Source: Akkermansiaceae bacterium
GTDB lineage: Bacteria > Verrucomicrobiota > Verrucomicrobiia > Verrucomicrobiales > Akkermansiaceae
DNA: 64,000 bases
Reading direction: 5' to 3'
NCBI GenBank assembly: GCA_024233115.1
Contig: JACKQB010000002.1
Location: 558,001 to 622,000 of the forward strand
Below are positions 8,470 to 16,695 of the stretch, one piece after another; positions within the stretch are counted from its first letter, which is position 1, and each line of letters opens with the position of its first letter. Position numbers and translations under genes: made by a program. The notes under the pieces were generated by a model, which saw nothing but the letters and a program-made list of their open reading frames with translations, searched no databases and was not told where the DNA came from.

Positions 8470-10479
8470 CTACTCTTGTTTCATGCGGTAAAAGAGCCTC
8501 TGTGCAGCACCAGGGAGCGTGTAGTATCTTTCCAGGATCTGACCTGAGCCGGTGATACCGGACTCCACGGTCTGCCAGGAGCCTGCGCTCAGGTCGTTGG
8601 ACTGTTCAATACGATAGGTCGACCCCAGTTTGCAACTGAAGCTCAGCTTCAGATCCGTCGCGGAAACCATGGTGATCAGCGCTTTTTTCTCCGGTGTTTC
8701 CTGACTGGATTTGGGGTTTGTTCTAAACGTGATTTCCGCCCCGTCGAAATAGCCGTCGTGGTCGGTATCGGGATCGTTCGGCAATGTTCCATACACCAGT
8801 GTCTCATGGTGATCGAGAAGGCCGTCGCCATCACTATCAACCAGCGGAACGACCGTCACCGTATGGGTGGCGTGAGCCGCCCGGCCTTGGGTGTCCCAGG
8901 CAACGAGCGCCACGGTGTAATCCCCCGGTGTTTGGTAAACGTGACCTGCACTCGTAGCAGTCACCGGCACACCGTCGCCCAGATCCCATAACACGGCGTC
9001 AGGTGTAGGCGCCCCATCATCGGTATAGTCCAGAGTAAAGCTGATCGTCTCGCCAACACCAACCAGCATTGGCCCCGATATCTGCACTGTGGGTTTGGCG
9101 TTGGCGAACCCTTTGCTTACCGGGACGTTATTGTTGCCATTACCACTGACCGTGTTGCCGGACCACTCGAGGTTAGCCACATTTCCATTCTCGATTGCAT
9201 TCGAGCCGTTGTTAGAGATGGTGTTATTGACAAAACTCAGCTCATCGACGCCCTGTGTATGTGTGTGGCCGTAGATGGCAAAGCCGGAATGGTCATTGGC
9301 GAGAATTTGGTTACCATCAAATACAAGTTGCCGTATACCGGCACCACCTGCCACCGCATTAAAGCGGAACCCCACGGTAGGTGCACCATAAAGGTTGGGA
9401 AGATCGCTGTTCGCCTTTTCAAAGGTATTGTTAAAAAAATAGAGCTGCCGTATCACCCCGCCATTGTCTTGAATCTGGGCTCCCCAGCTGTCTAACTCTG
9501 AAAATATGTTGTTTGAAAAATACGACCTGGTTTTAGAGGTGTTTCCCGACAGTGACAGCCCGATGTGATTCCCCTTCCCGATGTGATTTTCCGTAAACAC
9601 ATTATCGGAGCCCCCCGCCATTTCCATACCGATGTATTGAATGGAGCCATCGTTAGCCACCACGGTATTCCTCCTTACCGCACACATGTTAGAGCTGTCG
9701 ATACTCAGCCAATGATCGAGGTTATTGTCCTCGACGACACCCCGATGCGAGCCTCCCCACAATTCAACTCCGAGGCCAGGTCCCGTCTGGCCGCTCTGGC
9801 TAACAGTGTTGTAAGTGATGATGCAGTCGGTGGAAGCACTCAGCAGGACACCGCCACGACCCACGTTTTGAATCAAATTTTGCCGCACAACCGTATGGTT
9901 TGATCCCCCGTTCAGCCGGATGCCGGAACCCCATGTCGAGGCTACACCAATATTCAGAAATTCGTTACCCTCAATGACCGAGCCGGTAACCGCCCCTGAG
10001 AAATAGATTCCATGGGGGCCAAAACCCGAGGCATCCACCAGATTCCGCACCCGGATTCCATGAATATGATGATCCTTTGTTCCCGATACCTCAAGCCCCT
10101 GGGTCGCTTTGGACGAGCCCAGCCCGTCAAGGGTAAAGCCGGTAAGCTCCACGCGGTCGATACCAGCTGCCTGGATTCGGACCATGGGTGCTGAAGAGGC
10201 CCCGATGTATTCAAGAATGGATGCGTCCATCCCAGCTCCCGCCAGAGTGACATCCGCCTTGGGCACGATGGGACCCGATATTTGAAAAGTGCCGGCCGGA
10301 ATCAGCACCCTGTCGCCTGGTGAGGCCGCCGCGATCGCCGCATGGATGGCGGCCAAGTCATCAGCACCACCATCGGTGGCGCCAAAATCCAAGATCGAAT
10401 AGTCCACGGCTCCGGCATTACCCGCAACATAGACACCCAGGAAAAACGCACCCGCTCGCATTGAAAGAAACTTTCCCAT
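8470..10479 (-). CDS. Secreted right-handed beta-helix protein with PKD domain
   Basis: 669 residues. A signal peptide ends near AGNAGA (residue ~24). The mature start (DYSILDFGATDGGADDLAAIHAAI) is the classic pectate-lyase-superfamily entry. Asn/Gly-rich parallel beta-helix rungs run to about residue 455 (repeated N-N-T-I/V-x-x-N-x-G). A PKD-like domain (WDLGDG, VYQTPGDYTVALVAWD) spans about 465-545. Next come two calcium-binding TSP3-type segments (DSDGDGLLDHHE, DTDHDGYFDGAE) and a C-terminal beta domain. It probably binds or cleaves a polysaccharide, but no catalytic residues can be assigned. Site C lies only 12 bases upstream of this ATG, so the ATG at 10461 (MRAGAFF) may be the real start. 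Confidence 0.85.
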   Translation of the reverse strand: MGKFLSMRAGAFFLGVYVAGNAGAVDYSILDFGATDGGADDLAAIHAAIAAASPGDRVLIPAGTFQISGPIVPKADVTLAGAGMDASILEYIGASSAPMVRIQAAGIDRVELTGFTLDGLGSSKATQGLEVSGTKDHHIHGIRVRNLVDASGFGPHGIYFSGAVTGSVIEGNEFLNIGVASTWGSGIRLNGGSNHTVVRQNLIQNVGRGGVLLSASTDCIITYNTVSQSGQTGPGLGVELWGGSHRGVVEDNNLDHWLSIDSSNMCAVRRNTVVANDGSIQYIGMEMAGGSDNVFTENHIGKGNHIGLSLSGNTSKTRSYFSNNIFSELDSWGAQIQDNGGVIRQLYFFNNTFEKANSDLPNLYGAPTVGFRFNAVAGGAGIRQLVFDGNQILANDHSGFAIYGHTHTQGVDELSFVNNTISNNGSNAIENGNVANLEWSGNTVSGNGNNNVPVSKGFANAKPTVQISGPMLVGVGETISFTLDYTDDGAPTPDAVLWDLGDGVPVTATSAGHVYQTPGDYTVALVAWDTQGRAAHATHTVTVVPLVDSDGDGLLDHHETLVYGTLPNDPDTDHDGYFDGAEITFRTNPKSSQETPEKKALITMVSATDLKLSFSCKLGSTYRIEQSNDLSAGSWQTVESGITGSGQILERYYTLPGAAQRLFYRMKQE

Positions 10480-10490
10480 CTCCCCCCCGT

Positions 10491-10519
10491 ATTCGCATTT
10501 TCCGGTCCCGGGTTACAGG
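10491..10519 (-). promoter_or_regulatory. ECF-type promoter-like site C (beta-helix gene)
   Basis: Minus strand CCTGTAACC (10511-10519), N14, GCGAAT (10491-10496), directly in front of the beta-helix gene. Third member of the set; the spacing is identical to sites A and B. Confidence 0.6.
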
Positions 10520-10547
10520 AAAACGGAACGAGCAAGTCCGCCGGGTC

Positions 10548-11219
10548 CTATTTTTCAATCTCAAGCACCACCCGGAAGCCATACCAAGAGCACCGCCCTT
10601 CCGGCTCGCCTGGCTGACGATAAGATGACAGCAGTTCTGTTTGCGGCGAAATGGCATACTGCATCACGTAATCCACAGCGTGCCCTGTTGCCGCTTTTAT
10701 CTCGTCGACCAGCGGCCCACGGCCCCGTAATCGCATTGCCCCCCCGCGTAGTGTGCGCCGATTGTCATCGCCACCGTTATAACGGTCCTCCACCCACTCT
10801 TTTGCCCCACCGACCAGGCCTCTCACACCTAACGGGTTCTCATACAATCCTGTCACTGGACGGCACTTGCGCAACCACACGTTTTCGTATTCAGGCAACA
10901 CCTCCAGACAGATCCTATCGGCCATGCGATACCAGATGGCTTGCAGCTTCCGGTAAGCCTCCTCCGCCTGGTGACGCAATTCCTGCCGACTCAGCCTGCC
11001 ATCAAATACCAGAACCGGATGCCCTTCGAAGGTGATCAGGTTTGTGACAAACGTCAACTTCCCGTCTCTGATACGCCCCTGCAACTGGCGGCTTTGCAGT
11101 CCTTGCGGGGGCGGCTCCATCAATTCGGCAGGAAAGGGATGGCCGTCTTGCCACCAGCTCCCTTCATCGTCATTCCAAACCGCCTGGGTCCACACCCGAT
11201 ACGACCCCATGCCCCCCAC
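10548..11219 (-). CDS. C-terminal part of SUMF1-like domain, split from the kinase by a frameshift
   Basis: 223 residues in the -1 frame relative to the kinase gene that overlaps it. The end (GRCSWYGFRVVLEIEK) and the segments GGAKEWVEDR and LRGGAMRL are the conserved C-terminal parts of formylglycine-generating-enzyme/SUMF1 domains, so this belongs to the preceding protein. The frame extends upstream of its first ATG as far as the T8 tract (A8 on plus, 11229-11236). One extra T there would join both frames into a protein of about 830 residues. It is unlikely to be translated independently from the ATG. Confidence 0.7.
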   Translation of the reverse strand: MGGMGSYRVWTQAVWNDDEGSWWQDGHPFPAELMEPPPQGLQSRQLQGRIRDGKLTFVTNLITFEGHPVLVFDGRLSRQELRHQAEEAYRKLQAIWYRMADRICLEVLPEYENVWLRKCRPVTGLYENPLGVRGLVGGAKEWVEDRYNGGDDNRRTLRGGAMRLRGRGPLVDEIKAATGHAVDYVMQYAISPQTELLSSYRQPGEPEGRCSWYGFRVVLEIEK

Positions 11220-13042
11220 TTTTCTTTCAAAAAAAAGTCACGGAACCCGGCATCAGCCCAATTGGCCGACTGCCAACCGACCCGGGAAAAGGCCCATTGC
11301 GCATGATACCCCATCCACGTTCCGAGAAACACGACGGTTTTATCATTCCAATATCGCATCACTACCCGGTCGTCCGCCAACTCCAACACCTGCCCGGCCA
11401 ACTGGGGCAGCACCACAAAGTCTTCTCCGTCAGCCACCACCTTTTTCCACGGTTGATGGTATAAATCAGACGTCACCTGCTTGTAATCCCCAATGCGGTC
11501 CGGTGCCATCGCGCCCGCCACGAGGCGGTATGCCTTCGCCAGCCCCTGCACCATGTTGAACGCCATGCCCTGGTCCAATACCGCCGCCACTTCCGGTGGT
11601 GGTGGCCACTGATTCCCCCAAGGGTAAACCCCCAACACTTTACCTGACCTGAGCTGTGGGGTGGCACCCCATTCCTGGGACAAACCCGCCGCTATACTCC
11701 ACTCCTGGTCGGTGGGTAGCCGGTATCTCATGCCCTTGCTTATCCTACCCTCGGCCCGTTCCTTTTCCGTTAGCCACTGGCAAAACGCCTTGGCATCGAG
11801 CCATGAAATATTGAGCGCCGAATGCGTGGGGACCCGACTACTCAAGGGAGCATCCCATGCATATCCGGTATCGGACAAAAAAGTATCCCAATCAGCCCAA
11901 CAAGTCTCGTCCCTGGAAACCAGCACCCTGGTTCCCGGGAGCGGCACCAAGCTCATACCCAGGCTGTTTTCGTGCTGTTTTGCCAAAACAGGCCATGGCA
12001 GCGGCGTCTGAGCGGCGCTATGCATGCCCACCTGCTGATGAACGAGGTATCCTGTCACCAGCAGCACCAGCCCTATGGCCACCAGCGTTTTCCAGCCGAG
12101 GCGTTTGCTTGCGCCCGTGTGACATTCCCTGGCTTCAATCGCGGATTTCAGCTGCCCCACACTCTGGTAACGATGCGCCGGGTTCTGCTTCAAACAGGTC
12201 ATCACCACCACGTCCCAGCCGGAGGAGACTCCCGGCGTTGCGCCCGGCGGCTCAAATGCCCCTTGCGGCAACGACCCGGTAAGCATCTCATACATCATCA
12301 CACCCAGTGCATAAATGTCGGTCCGATGATCAACCTCTCCTCCCGATGATTGCTCCGGGGACATATAACCGGGGGTCCCTATCACATCGCCAAGCAGGGT
12401 CACCCCGTGGTCAAGTTCACAGGCGTCGTTCTGGTCAAACATTTTGGCGATACCAAAGTCGACCACCTTGACCTGCCCATCCCCGTCCAGCAGTACATTG
12501 CCCGGTTTAATATCCCGGTGGACGTAGCCTTTATCATGGGAATGCTCCAAGGCATCACACACCTGCATAATAATCGACGAGACGGTGTTCTGATCGAGCC
12601 CCCCCTCCCCCATCAAAGCAGTCAGGGTTTTGCCATCGACATATTCCATCACGTAATAAAGCTGTCCATGCACGCTGCTTCCCGAATCATAGACACAGGC
12701 GATGTGCGGGTGATTCAGGCTGGCCATCGCCCTGGCCTCACGTAGGAAGCGCTCTTCGAAGTCAGGTCTCCGGCTAATGGACAAGGGCAGGAGCTTCAAG
12801 CAGCACAGCCGTTGCAAACCCTTGTGAAAAACCTTGTAAACCGCTCCCATGCCACCCCGCCCAATCAAGGATCTCACCTCGTACCCGGAAATCCACTCCT
12901 CCAGCTTGTGTGGCTCAGGCATCTCCCACTCCCGGTCACCTTGTGCGGTCACATCGGTGTAAACCACACGCGCCAGAAGCTTGAAGGGTTCCACTCCCTG
13001 CAAGGAATCATTTGCTTTGTTCGCTGGCTCCATCTTACTCAT
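11120..13042 (-). CDS. Transmembrane Ser/Thr protein kinase with SUMF1-like domain, frameshifted
   Basis: 640 residues as read. The Hanks-type kinase spans about 54-310 with GRGGMG (61-66), Lys83, HRD (175-177), DFG (195-197) and YMSPEQ. A membrane span lies at about 318-337. A formylglycine-generating-enzyme-like domain follows from about 360 (NSLGMSLVPLPG, YRLPTDQEW, GVYPWGNQWPP). The last ~35 residues (Gly/Arg-rich) are out of frame: at a T8 tract (plus 11229-11236) the natural reading moves to the other frame. The SUMF1 fold also holds a long insertion after YPWGNQWPP. The gene begins 16 bases after the sigma factor gene ends, so the two are an operon. This is a known verrucomicrobial/planctomycetal pairing, probably sensing an envelope signal. 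Confidence 0.85.
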   Translation of the reverse strand: MSKMEPANKANDSLQGVEPFKLLARVVYTDVTAQGDREWEMPEPHKLEEWISGYEVRSLIGRGGMGAVYKVFHKGLQRLCCLKLLPLSISRRPDFEERFLREARAMASLNHPHIACVYDSGSSVHGQLYYVMEYVDGKTLTALMGEGGLDQNTVSSIIMQVCDALEHSHDKGYVHRDIKPGNVLLDGDGQVKVVDFGIAKMFDQNDACELDHGVTLLGDVIGTPGYMSPEQSSGGEVDHRTDIYALGVMMYEMLTGSLPQGAFEPPGATPGVSSGWDVVVMTCLKQNPAHRYQSVGQLKSAIEARECHTGASKRLGWKTLVAIGLVLLVTGYLVHQQVGMHSAAQTPLPWPVLAKQHENSLGMSLVPLPGTRVLVSRDETCWADWDTFLSDTGYAWDAPLSSRVPTHSALNISWLDAKAFCQWLTEKERAEGRISKGMRYRLPTDQEWSIAAGLSQEWGATPQLRSGKVLGVYPWGNQWPPPPEVAAVLDQGMAFNMVQGLAKAYRLVAGAMAPDRIGDYKQVTSDLYHQPWKKVVADGEDFVVLPQLAGQVLELADDRVVMRYWNDKTVVFLGTWMGYHAQWAFSRVGWQSANWADAGFRDFFLKEKWGAWGRIGCGPRRFGMTMKGAGGKTAIPFLPN

Positions 13043-13058
13043 TCACGCTTTCCCGTTG

Positions 13059-13814
13059 TCATTCCCTTGCCCGCCGGGTCTCGACCGTCCCCATCACCCG
13101 CATCAGATACATCAGCTCGTCATTGACTTCGTCCTCCCTGCCGTCATCCAGCGTTTGCCTCACTTTGCTGACAAGGATTTCCCGAAACTGGCTGCGCAAG
13201 CGGAAAACAGCCACTTTCACAGCCCCTTCGGTCATTTTCAAACGACGGGCCGTATCACTGTATTCTTCACGTCCCGACCCAGCGCCGCTCCACTCCAGAT
13301 AACGCTTCAAGACTTCAAAACGATCCGGCTTGCCCCTGACCATATAGCTGGCACGCAGTTCATCCATACTCCGGTTCAAAATCGTGACCGTCCACTCGTA
13401 ATCAAACAGGACATCGGAGGAATCCGGTCCTTCGACCAGAGAATACCAGCTCTCGGTATCCATACTATCAAGGGATATCAAGGCTGCCCCACCACCCCGC
13501 TTTTGCGCATAGAATTTTCGCCACTCAGTCGACATATGGCGATTGAGCATCGTCAACAGGAACGTGCGCAGTCTGCCCCTATCCACACTGGCCATGGCAA
13601 AACTGTCGTTTTCAAGAAGCCTCATAAAAAAACTCTGCACAACATCCTCGGCATCATCAGGCGAATACCCTTTTCTCCGGACATAAGCATACAATGGCGG
13701 CCAATATTGCTTGCAGACAACTTCCAAGGCCTTGGTCGATTCCTCATCCGAGCCTTCAGAAATCCGTTTCAATAAAGTCCACTGTGTCGTATGGAACTGA
13801 GCTTCCTCCATCAA
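13059..13814 (-). CDS. ECF-like RNA polymerase sigma factor
   Basis: 251 residues. The start FHTTQWTLLKRISEG, the sigma-2 core (LEVVCKQYWPPLYAYVRRKG; DDAEDVVQSFFMRLLE) and a sigma-4 helix-turn-helix near the C-terminus (YSDTARRLKMTEGAVKVAVFRLRSQF) are typical of large ECF-like factors coupled to protein kinases in Verrucomicrobia and Planctomycetes. The kinase gene follows after 16 bases and may control it by phosphorylation (inference). It is the obvious candidate to read the three CCTGTAACC-N14-GCGAAT sites in 2.6-10.5 kb, though no copy was found before its own gene. Confidence 0.88.
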   Translation of the reverse strand: MMEEAQFHTTQWTLLKRISEGSDEESTKALEVVCKQYWPPLYAYVRRKGYSPDDAEDVVQSFFMRLLENDSFAMASVDRGRLRTFLLTMLNRHMSTEWRKFYAQKRGGGAALISLDSMDTESWYSLVEGPDSSDVLFDYEWTVTILNRSMDELRASYMVRGKPDRFEVLKRYLEWSGAGSGREEYSDTARRLKMTEGAVKVAVFRLRSQFREILVSKVRQTLDDGREDEVNDELMYLMRVMGTVETRRARE

Positions 13815-13927
13815 GCTACGTTAGACTAATCGCATGATGATACCAAGCGTATTTCTTCCAAAAGCAACGCTGCAATTTCAGGCCGCCCACAAGAAATCCG
13901 CGTTGCATTCTCCTTGCTCCCAGGTGC

Positions 13928-15223
13928 TTGGTATGGCACGGAAACGCCGTGAACACGTGGCACGACAAACTCTCAGGGTGGTTTTTCCAGCAAGACCACC
14001 ACGAAATTGACTGGCATGACAGTCTGGTCGTCGACGCCGTGCTCCTGCTTGTCGTCTTGGCCAGCGCCTTTCTCGCCTACTTTATCGTGCGCAATGTCGT
14101 GGTCGGGATTGTCAGTCGGGTTGTCAAAAAAACCAGCTCCACCTGGGACGATGAACTGCTCAGCAGCAGGCTTTTCAAATGGCTGTCACTGCTAGTCCCT
14201 GCCGTCATCATCCTGAACGCCGCACCGCACGCAATCGTCACCCAACACGACGGCGCACCCGTTTTCTCCGGATGCATCCAGACCACCGCCAGGGTCTGTA
14301 TCATTGTCCTGTCCTTCCTCGCCGCCAACTCGCTCCTCAATATCATCGAGCGTATTTATAGCCGGTATGATGTATCCAAAGAACTCCCGATCAAGGTATT
14401 CTTCCAGGTCATCAAGATCATCCTGGTCCTGGCGGCCATCATCTTTATCATTGCTACCCTGATTGGAAAATCCCCCGTGCTCATCTTCTCCGGTCTCGGG
14501 GCGATGACGGCGGTCATGATGCTGATTTTCAAGGATTCCATCCTCGGCCTTGTCGCCGGCATCCAACTCTCGGCCAACCGGATGGTCGCGAGGGGGGATT
14601 GGATCGAAATGCCTAAATTCGGCGCCGATGGCGAGATTCTCGAAGTCGCCCTCACCACGGTCAAGGTCCGCAACTGGGATAAAACCATCACCACCATCCC
14701 GACCTACGCCCTCATTTCCGACAGCTTTAAAAACTGGCGCGGGATGAGTAACAGCGGTGTCCGTCGTATCAAACGCTCGGTGAACATCGATATGTCGACC
14801 GTCCAGTTTCTCGACGAGGCCAAGCTCTCTCAAATGAAGCAAATCAGCCTGCTCAGGGACTACCTGACGGCAAAAGAACAAGAGATCAGCAAGTGGAATT
14901 CGGAGAATGCCACCAAGGCCACCGATAACAAAGTCAACGCACGTGCCCTCACCAATCTCGGCACATTCAGGGCTTATCTGAAAGCATACCTCAACAACCA
15001 TCCCCAAATCGCATCACACGAAACCCTGCTCGTGCGGCAGCTCCAGCCCACCGAACACGGTATCCCCATCGAGATTTATGTCTTCACCACCGACAACCGC
15101 TGGTCATACTACGAGGACATCCAAAGCGACATCTTTGACCACCTGCTCTCCATCCTGCCAGAATTCAACCTGCGAGCCTTCCAATCACCCAGCGATCACT
15201 CCTTCCTTCCAACTTCAAACTGA
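13928..15223 (+). CDS. Mechanosensitive channel, MscS superfamily (YbdG-like)
   Basis: 431 residues, close in size to E. coli YbdG (415). Inner-membrane channel opened by membrane tension, protecting against hypo-osmotic shock. Five hydrophobic segments lie in residues 30-215. Then comes the MscS pore/beta region: GLGAMTAVMMLIFKDSILGLVAGIQ followed by GDWIEMP and LTTVKVRNWDKTITTIPTYALISD. A YbdG-type C-terminal domain with an inserted helical stretch follows. The start is TTG at 13928 or GTG at 13949; neither has a clear ribosome site. Divergent from the sigma factor gene and 15 bases before cysS. Confidence 0.9.
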   Translation: MVWHGNAVNTWHDKLSGWFFQQDHHEIDWHDSLVVDAVLLLVVLASAFLAYFIVRNVVVGIVSRVVKKTSSTWDDELLSSRLFKWLSLLVPAVIILNAAPHAIVTQHDGAPVFSGCIQTTARVCIIVLSFLAANSLLNIIERIYSRYDVSKELPIKVFFQVIKIILVLAAIIFIIATLIGKSPVLIFSGLGAMTAVMMLIFKDSILGLVAGIQLSANRMVARGDWIEMPKFGADGEILEVALTTVKVRNWDKTITTIPTYALISDSFKNWRGMSNSGVRRIKRSVNIDMSTVQFLDEAKLSQMKQISLLRDYLTAKEQEISKWNSENATKATDNKVNARALTNLGTFRAYLKAYLNNHPQIASHETLLVRQLQPTEHGIPIEIYVFTTDNRWSYYEDIQSDIFDHLLSILPEFNLRAFQSPSDHSFLPTSN

Positions 15224-15238
15224 ACACTTCAAACCAAA

Positions 15239-16630
15239 GTGAAACTTTACGACACCCTGACACGCGAGAATCGCGAACTCACCCCCCTCGACGGCGAAAC
15301 CTACCGCTTCTACTGCTGCGGCCCCACCGTTTACGGCCCGGCCCACATCGGCAACTTCCGTACCTTCGTCATGCACGATGTCTTCCGCCGCGTGCTCGAA
15401 ACCGGCGGCATGAAAACCCTGCATGTGAGAAACATCACCGATGTCGACGACAAAACCATCCGCGACTCCCAGGCCGCTGGAACGACACTGCAAGAGTTCA
15501 CCGCCGGATGGACCGACAAATTCCACGCCGATTGCACCGCGCTCGGCTGCCTGCCGCCGCACATCGAGCCCAGTGCCATCGAGCACATCCCCCAGCAGAT
15601 CGCCATGATCGAGCAGTTGATCGAAAAAGGCCACGCCTACGCGTCCGACGACGGCTCGGTTTATTTCAAGGTCGCCTCGTTCCCCGACTACGGCAAACTC
15701 TCCCACCTCGACACCCGCGAGCTCGATCTCGGCAAGACCCAGAACCAGCGCGCCGACGCCGATGAGTATGAAAAGGACTCCATCGCCGACTTCGTGCTGT
15801 GGAAGTCTAGGAAAGCGGAAGACGGCGAGAACTTCTGGACCTCCCCCTGGGGCGACGGCCGACCCGGCTGGCACCTCGAGTGCTCCGCCATGATCAAGGA
15901 ATACCTCGGCACCGACTTCGACCTCCACTCCGGTGGCGTCGACCTCGTTTTCCCGCACCACGAAAATGAAATCGCCCAGAGCCAGTGCTCCTGCGGTGGC
16001 AACTTCGCCGCCCACTGGTTCCACATCACCCACCTGATGGTCGATGGCGGCAAGATGTCGAAGTCCCTCGGCAACCTCTACACCATCGACGACCTCGCGG
16101 AAAAAGGCCACACCGCCATGGAAGTGCGCTACGTGCTCATCTCCGGCCACTACCGTAAACAGCTCAACTTCACCCTCGACTCCCTACACGCCGCCAAAGA
16201 GGCCCTAACGAAGCTGGCCAAAGGCCGCGAAGTCCTCGCCCTCGCCGCAGGCGACATCTCAAATTCAACATTCACTATTCAACATTCACTATTCGCCGCC
16301 GCATGGGAATCCTTGAACAAAGATCTAAATACCCCGGCGGCGTTAGGCCACCTCTTCTCCGGCCTCAAAGCGGCACAGAAACTCGAAGGTGAAGAAGCCG
16401 CCGCCAACCTCGCCGCCTTCGATGCCATTGTCCACGCCCTAGGTCTGGAACTCCCGACCGAAGAGGAAGCCTCCGACATCCCCGCCGAGATCCAGGACCT
16501 CGCCGAACGCCGTTGGCAAGCCAAACAAAACAAAGACTGGGCCGCCTCCGACCAACTCCGCAACGAACTCTCCGCCCAAGGCTGGACCATCAAGGACAAC
16601 CCCGATGGGTATGAAATCAGTCAGCTGTAG
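15239..16630 (+). CDS. cysS: Cysteinyl-tRNA synthetase
   Basis: 463 residues, the usual length. Class I enzyme charging tRNA-Cys in the cytosol. The HIGH-type motif AHIGNF lies near residue 36; KMSKS (GGKMSKSLGN) is near 275. Zinc ligands occur at CCGPTVY, LECSAM and HHENEIAQ. The start is GTG at 15239 (VKLYDTLTREN). A 14-base tandem duplication (16263-16290) lies inside the frame in a linker and gives an unusual ISNSTFTIQHSLF stretch without breaking the gene. Confidence 0.97.
   Translation: MKLYDTLTRENRELTPLDGETYRFYCCGPTVYGPAHIGNFRTFVMHDVFRRVLETGGMKTLHVRNITDVDDKTIRDSQAAGTTLQEFTAGWTDKFHADCTALGCLPPHIEPSAIEHIPQQIAMIEQLIEKGHAYASDDGSVYFKVASFPDYGKLSHLDTRELDLGKTQNQRADADEYEKDSIADFVLWKSRKAEDGENFWTSPWGDGRPGWHLECSAMIKEYLGTDFDLHSGGVDLVFPHHENEIAQSQCSCGGNFAAHWFHITHLMVDGGKMSKSLGNLYTIDDLAEKGHTAMEVRYVLISGHYRKQLNFTLDSLHAAKEALTKLAKGREVLALAAGDISNSTFTIQHSLFAAAWESLNKDLNTPAALGHLFSGLKAAQKLEGEEAAANLAAFDAIVHALGLELPTEEEASDIPAEIQDLAERRWQAKQNKDWAASDQLRNELSAQGWTIKDNPDGYEISQL
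16263..16294 (+). repeat. 14-base tandem repeat inside cysS
   Basis: ATTCAACATTCACT occurs twice in tandem, followed by ATTC. The unit is not a multiple of three, and its AT-rich 'CAACATTCACTATTC' wording is unlike the surrounding GC-rich codons and more like intergenic text in this genome. Confidence 0.8.
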
Positions 16631-16695
16631 GCAGTAGTCGGTTGGCAGTAAAAAATTCGCGTGTATTCGCGTCCATTCGCGGTTAAAAAAAACGC

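Noticed and set aside
10625..12745. Open frames on the plus strand opposite the kinase gene
   Set aside because: They are mirror frames of a GC-rich coding strand and give Arg/Pro/His-rich, family-free proteins.
13838..13850. TACGCTTGGTA shared by the regions upstream of the sigma factor gene and the PEP-binding gene (about 40885-40895)
   Set aside because: Only 11 bases in two places, with no shared flanks; too little to call a motif.
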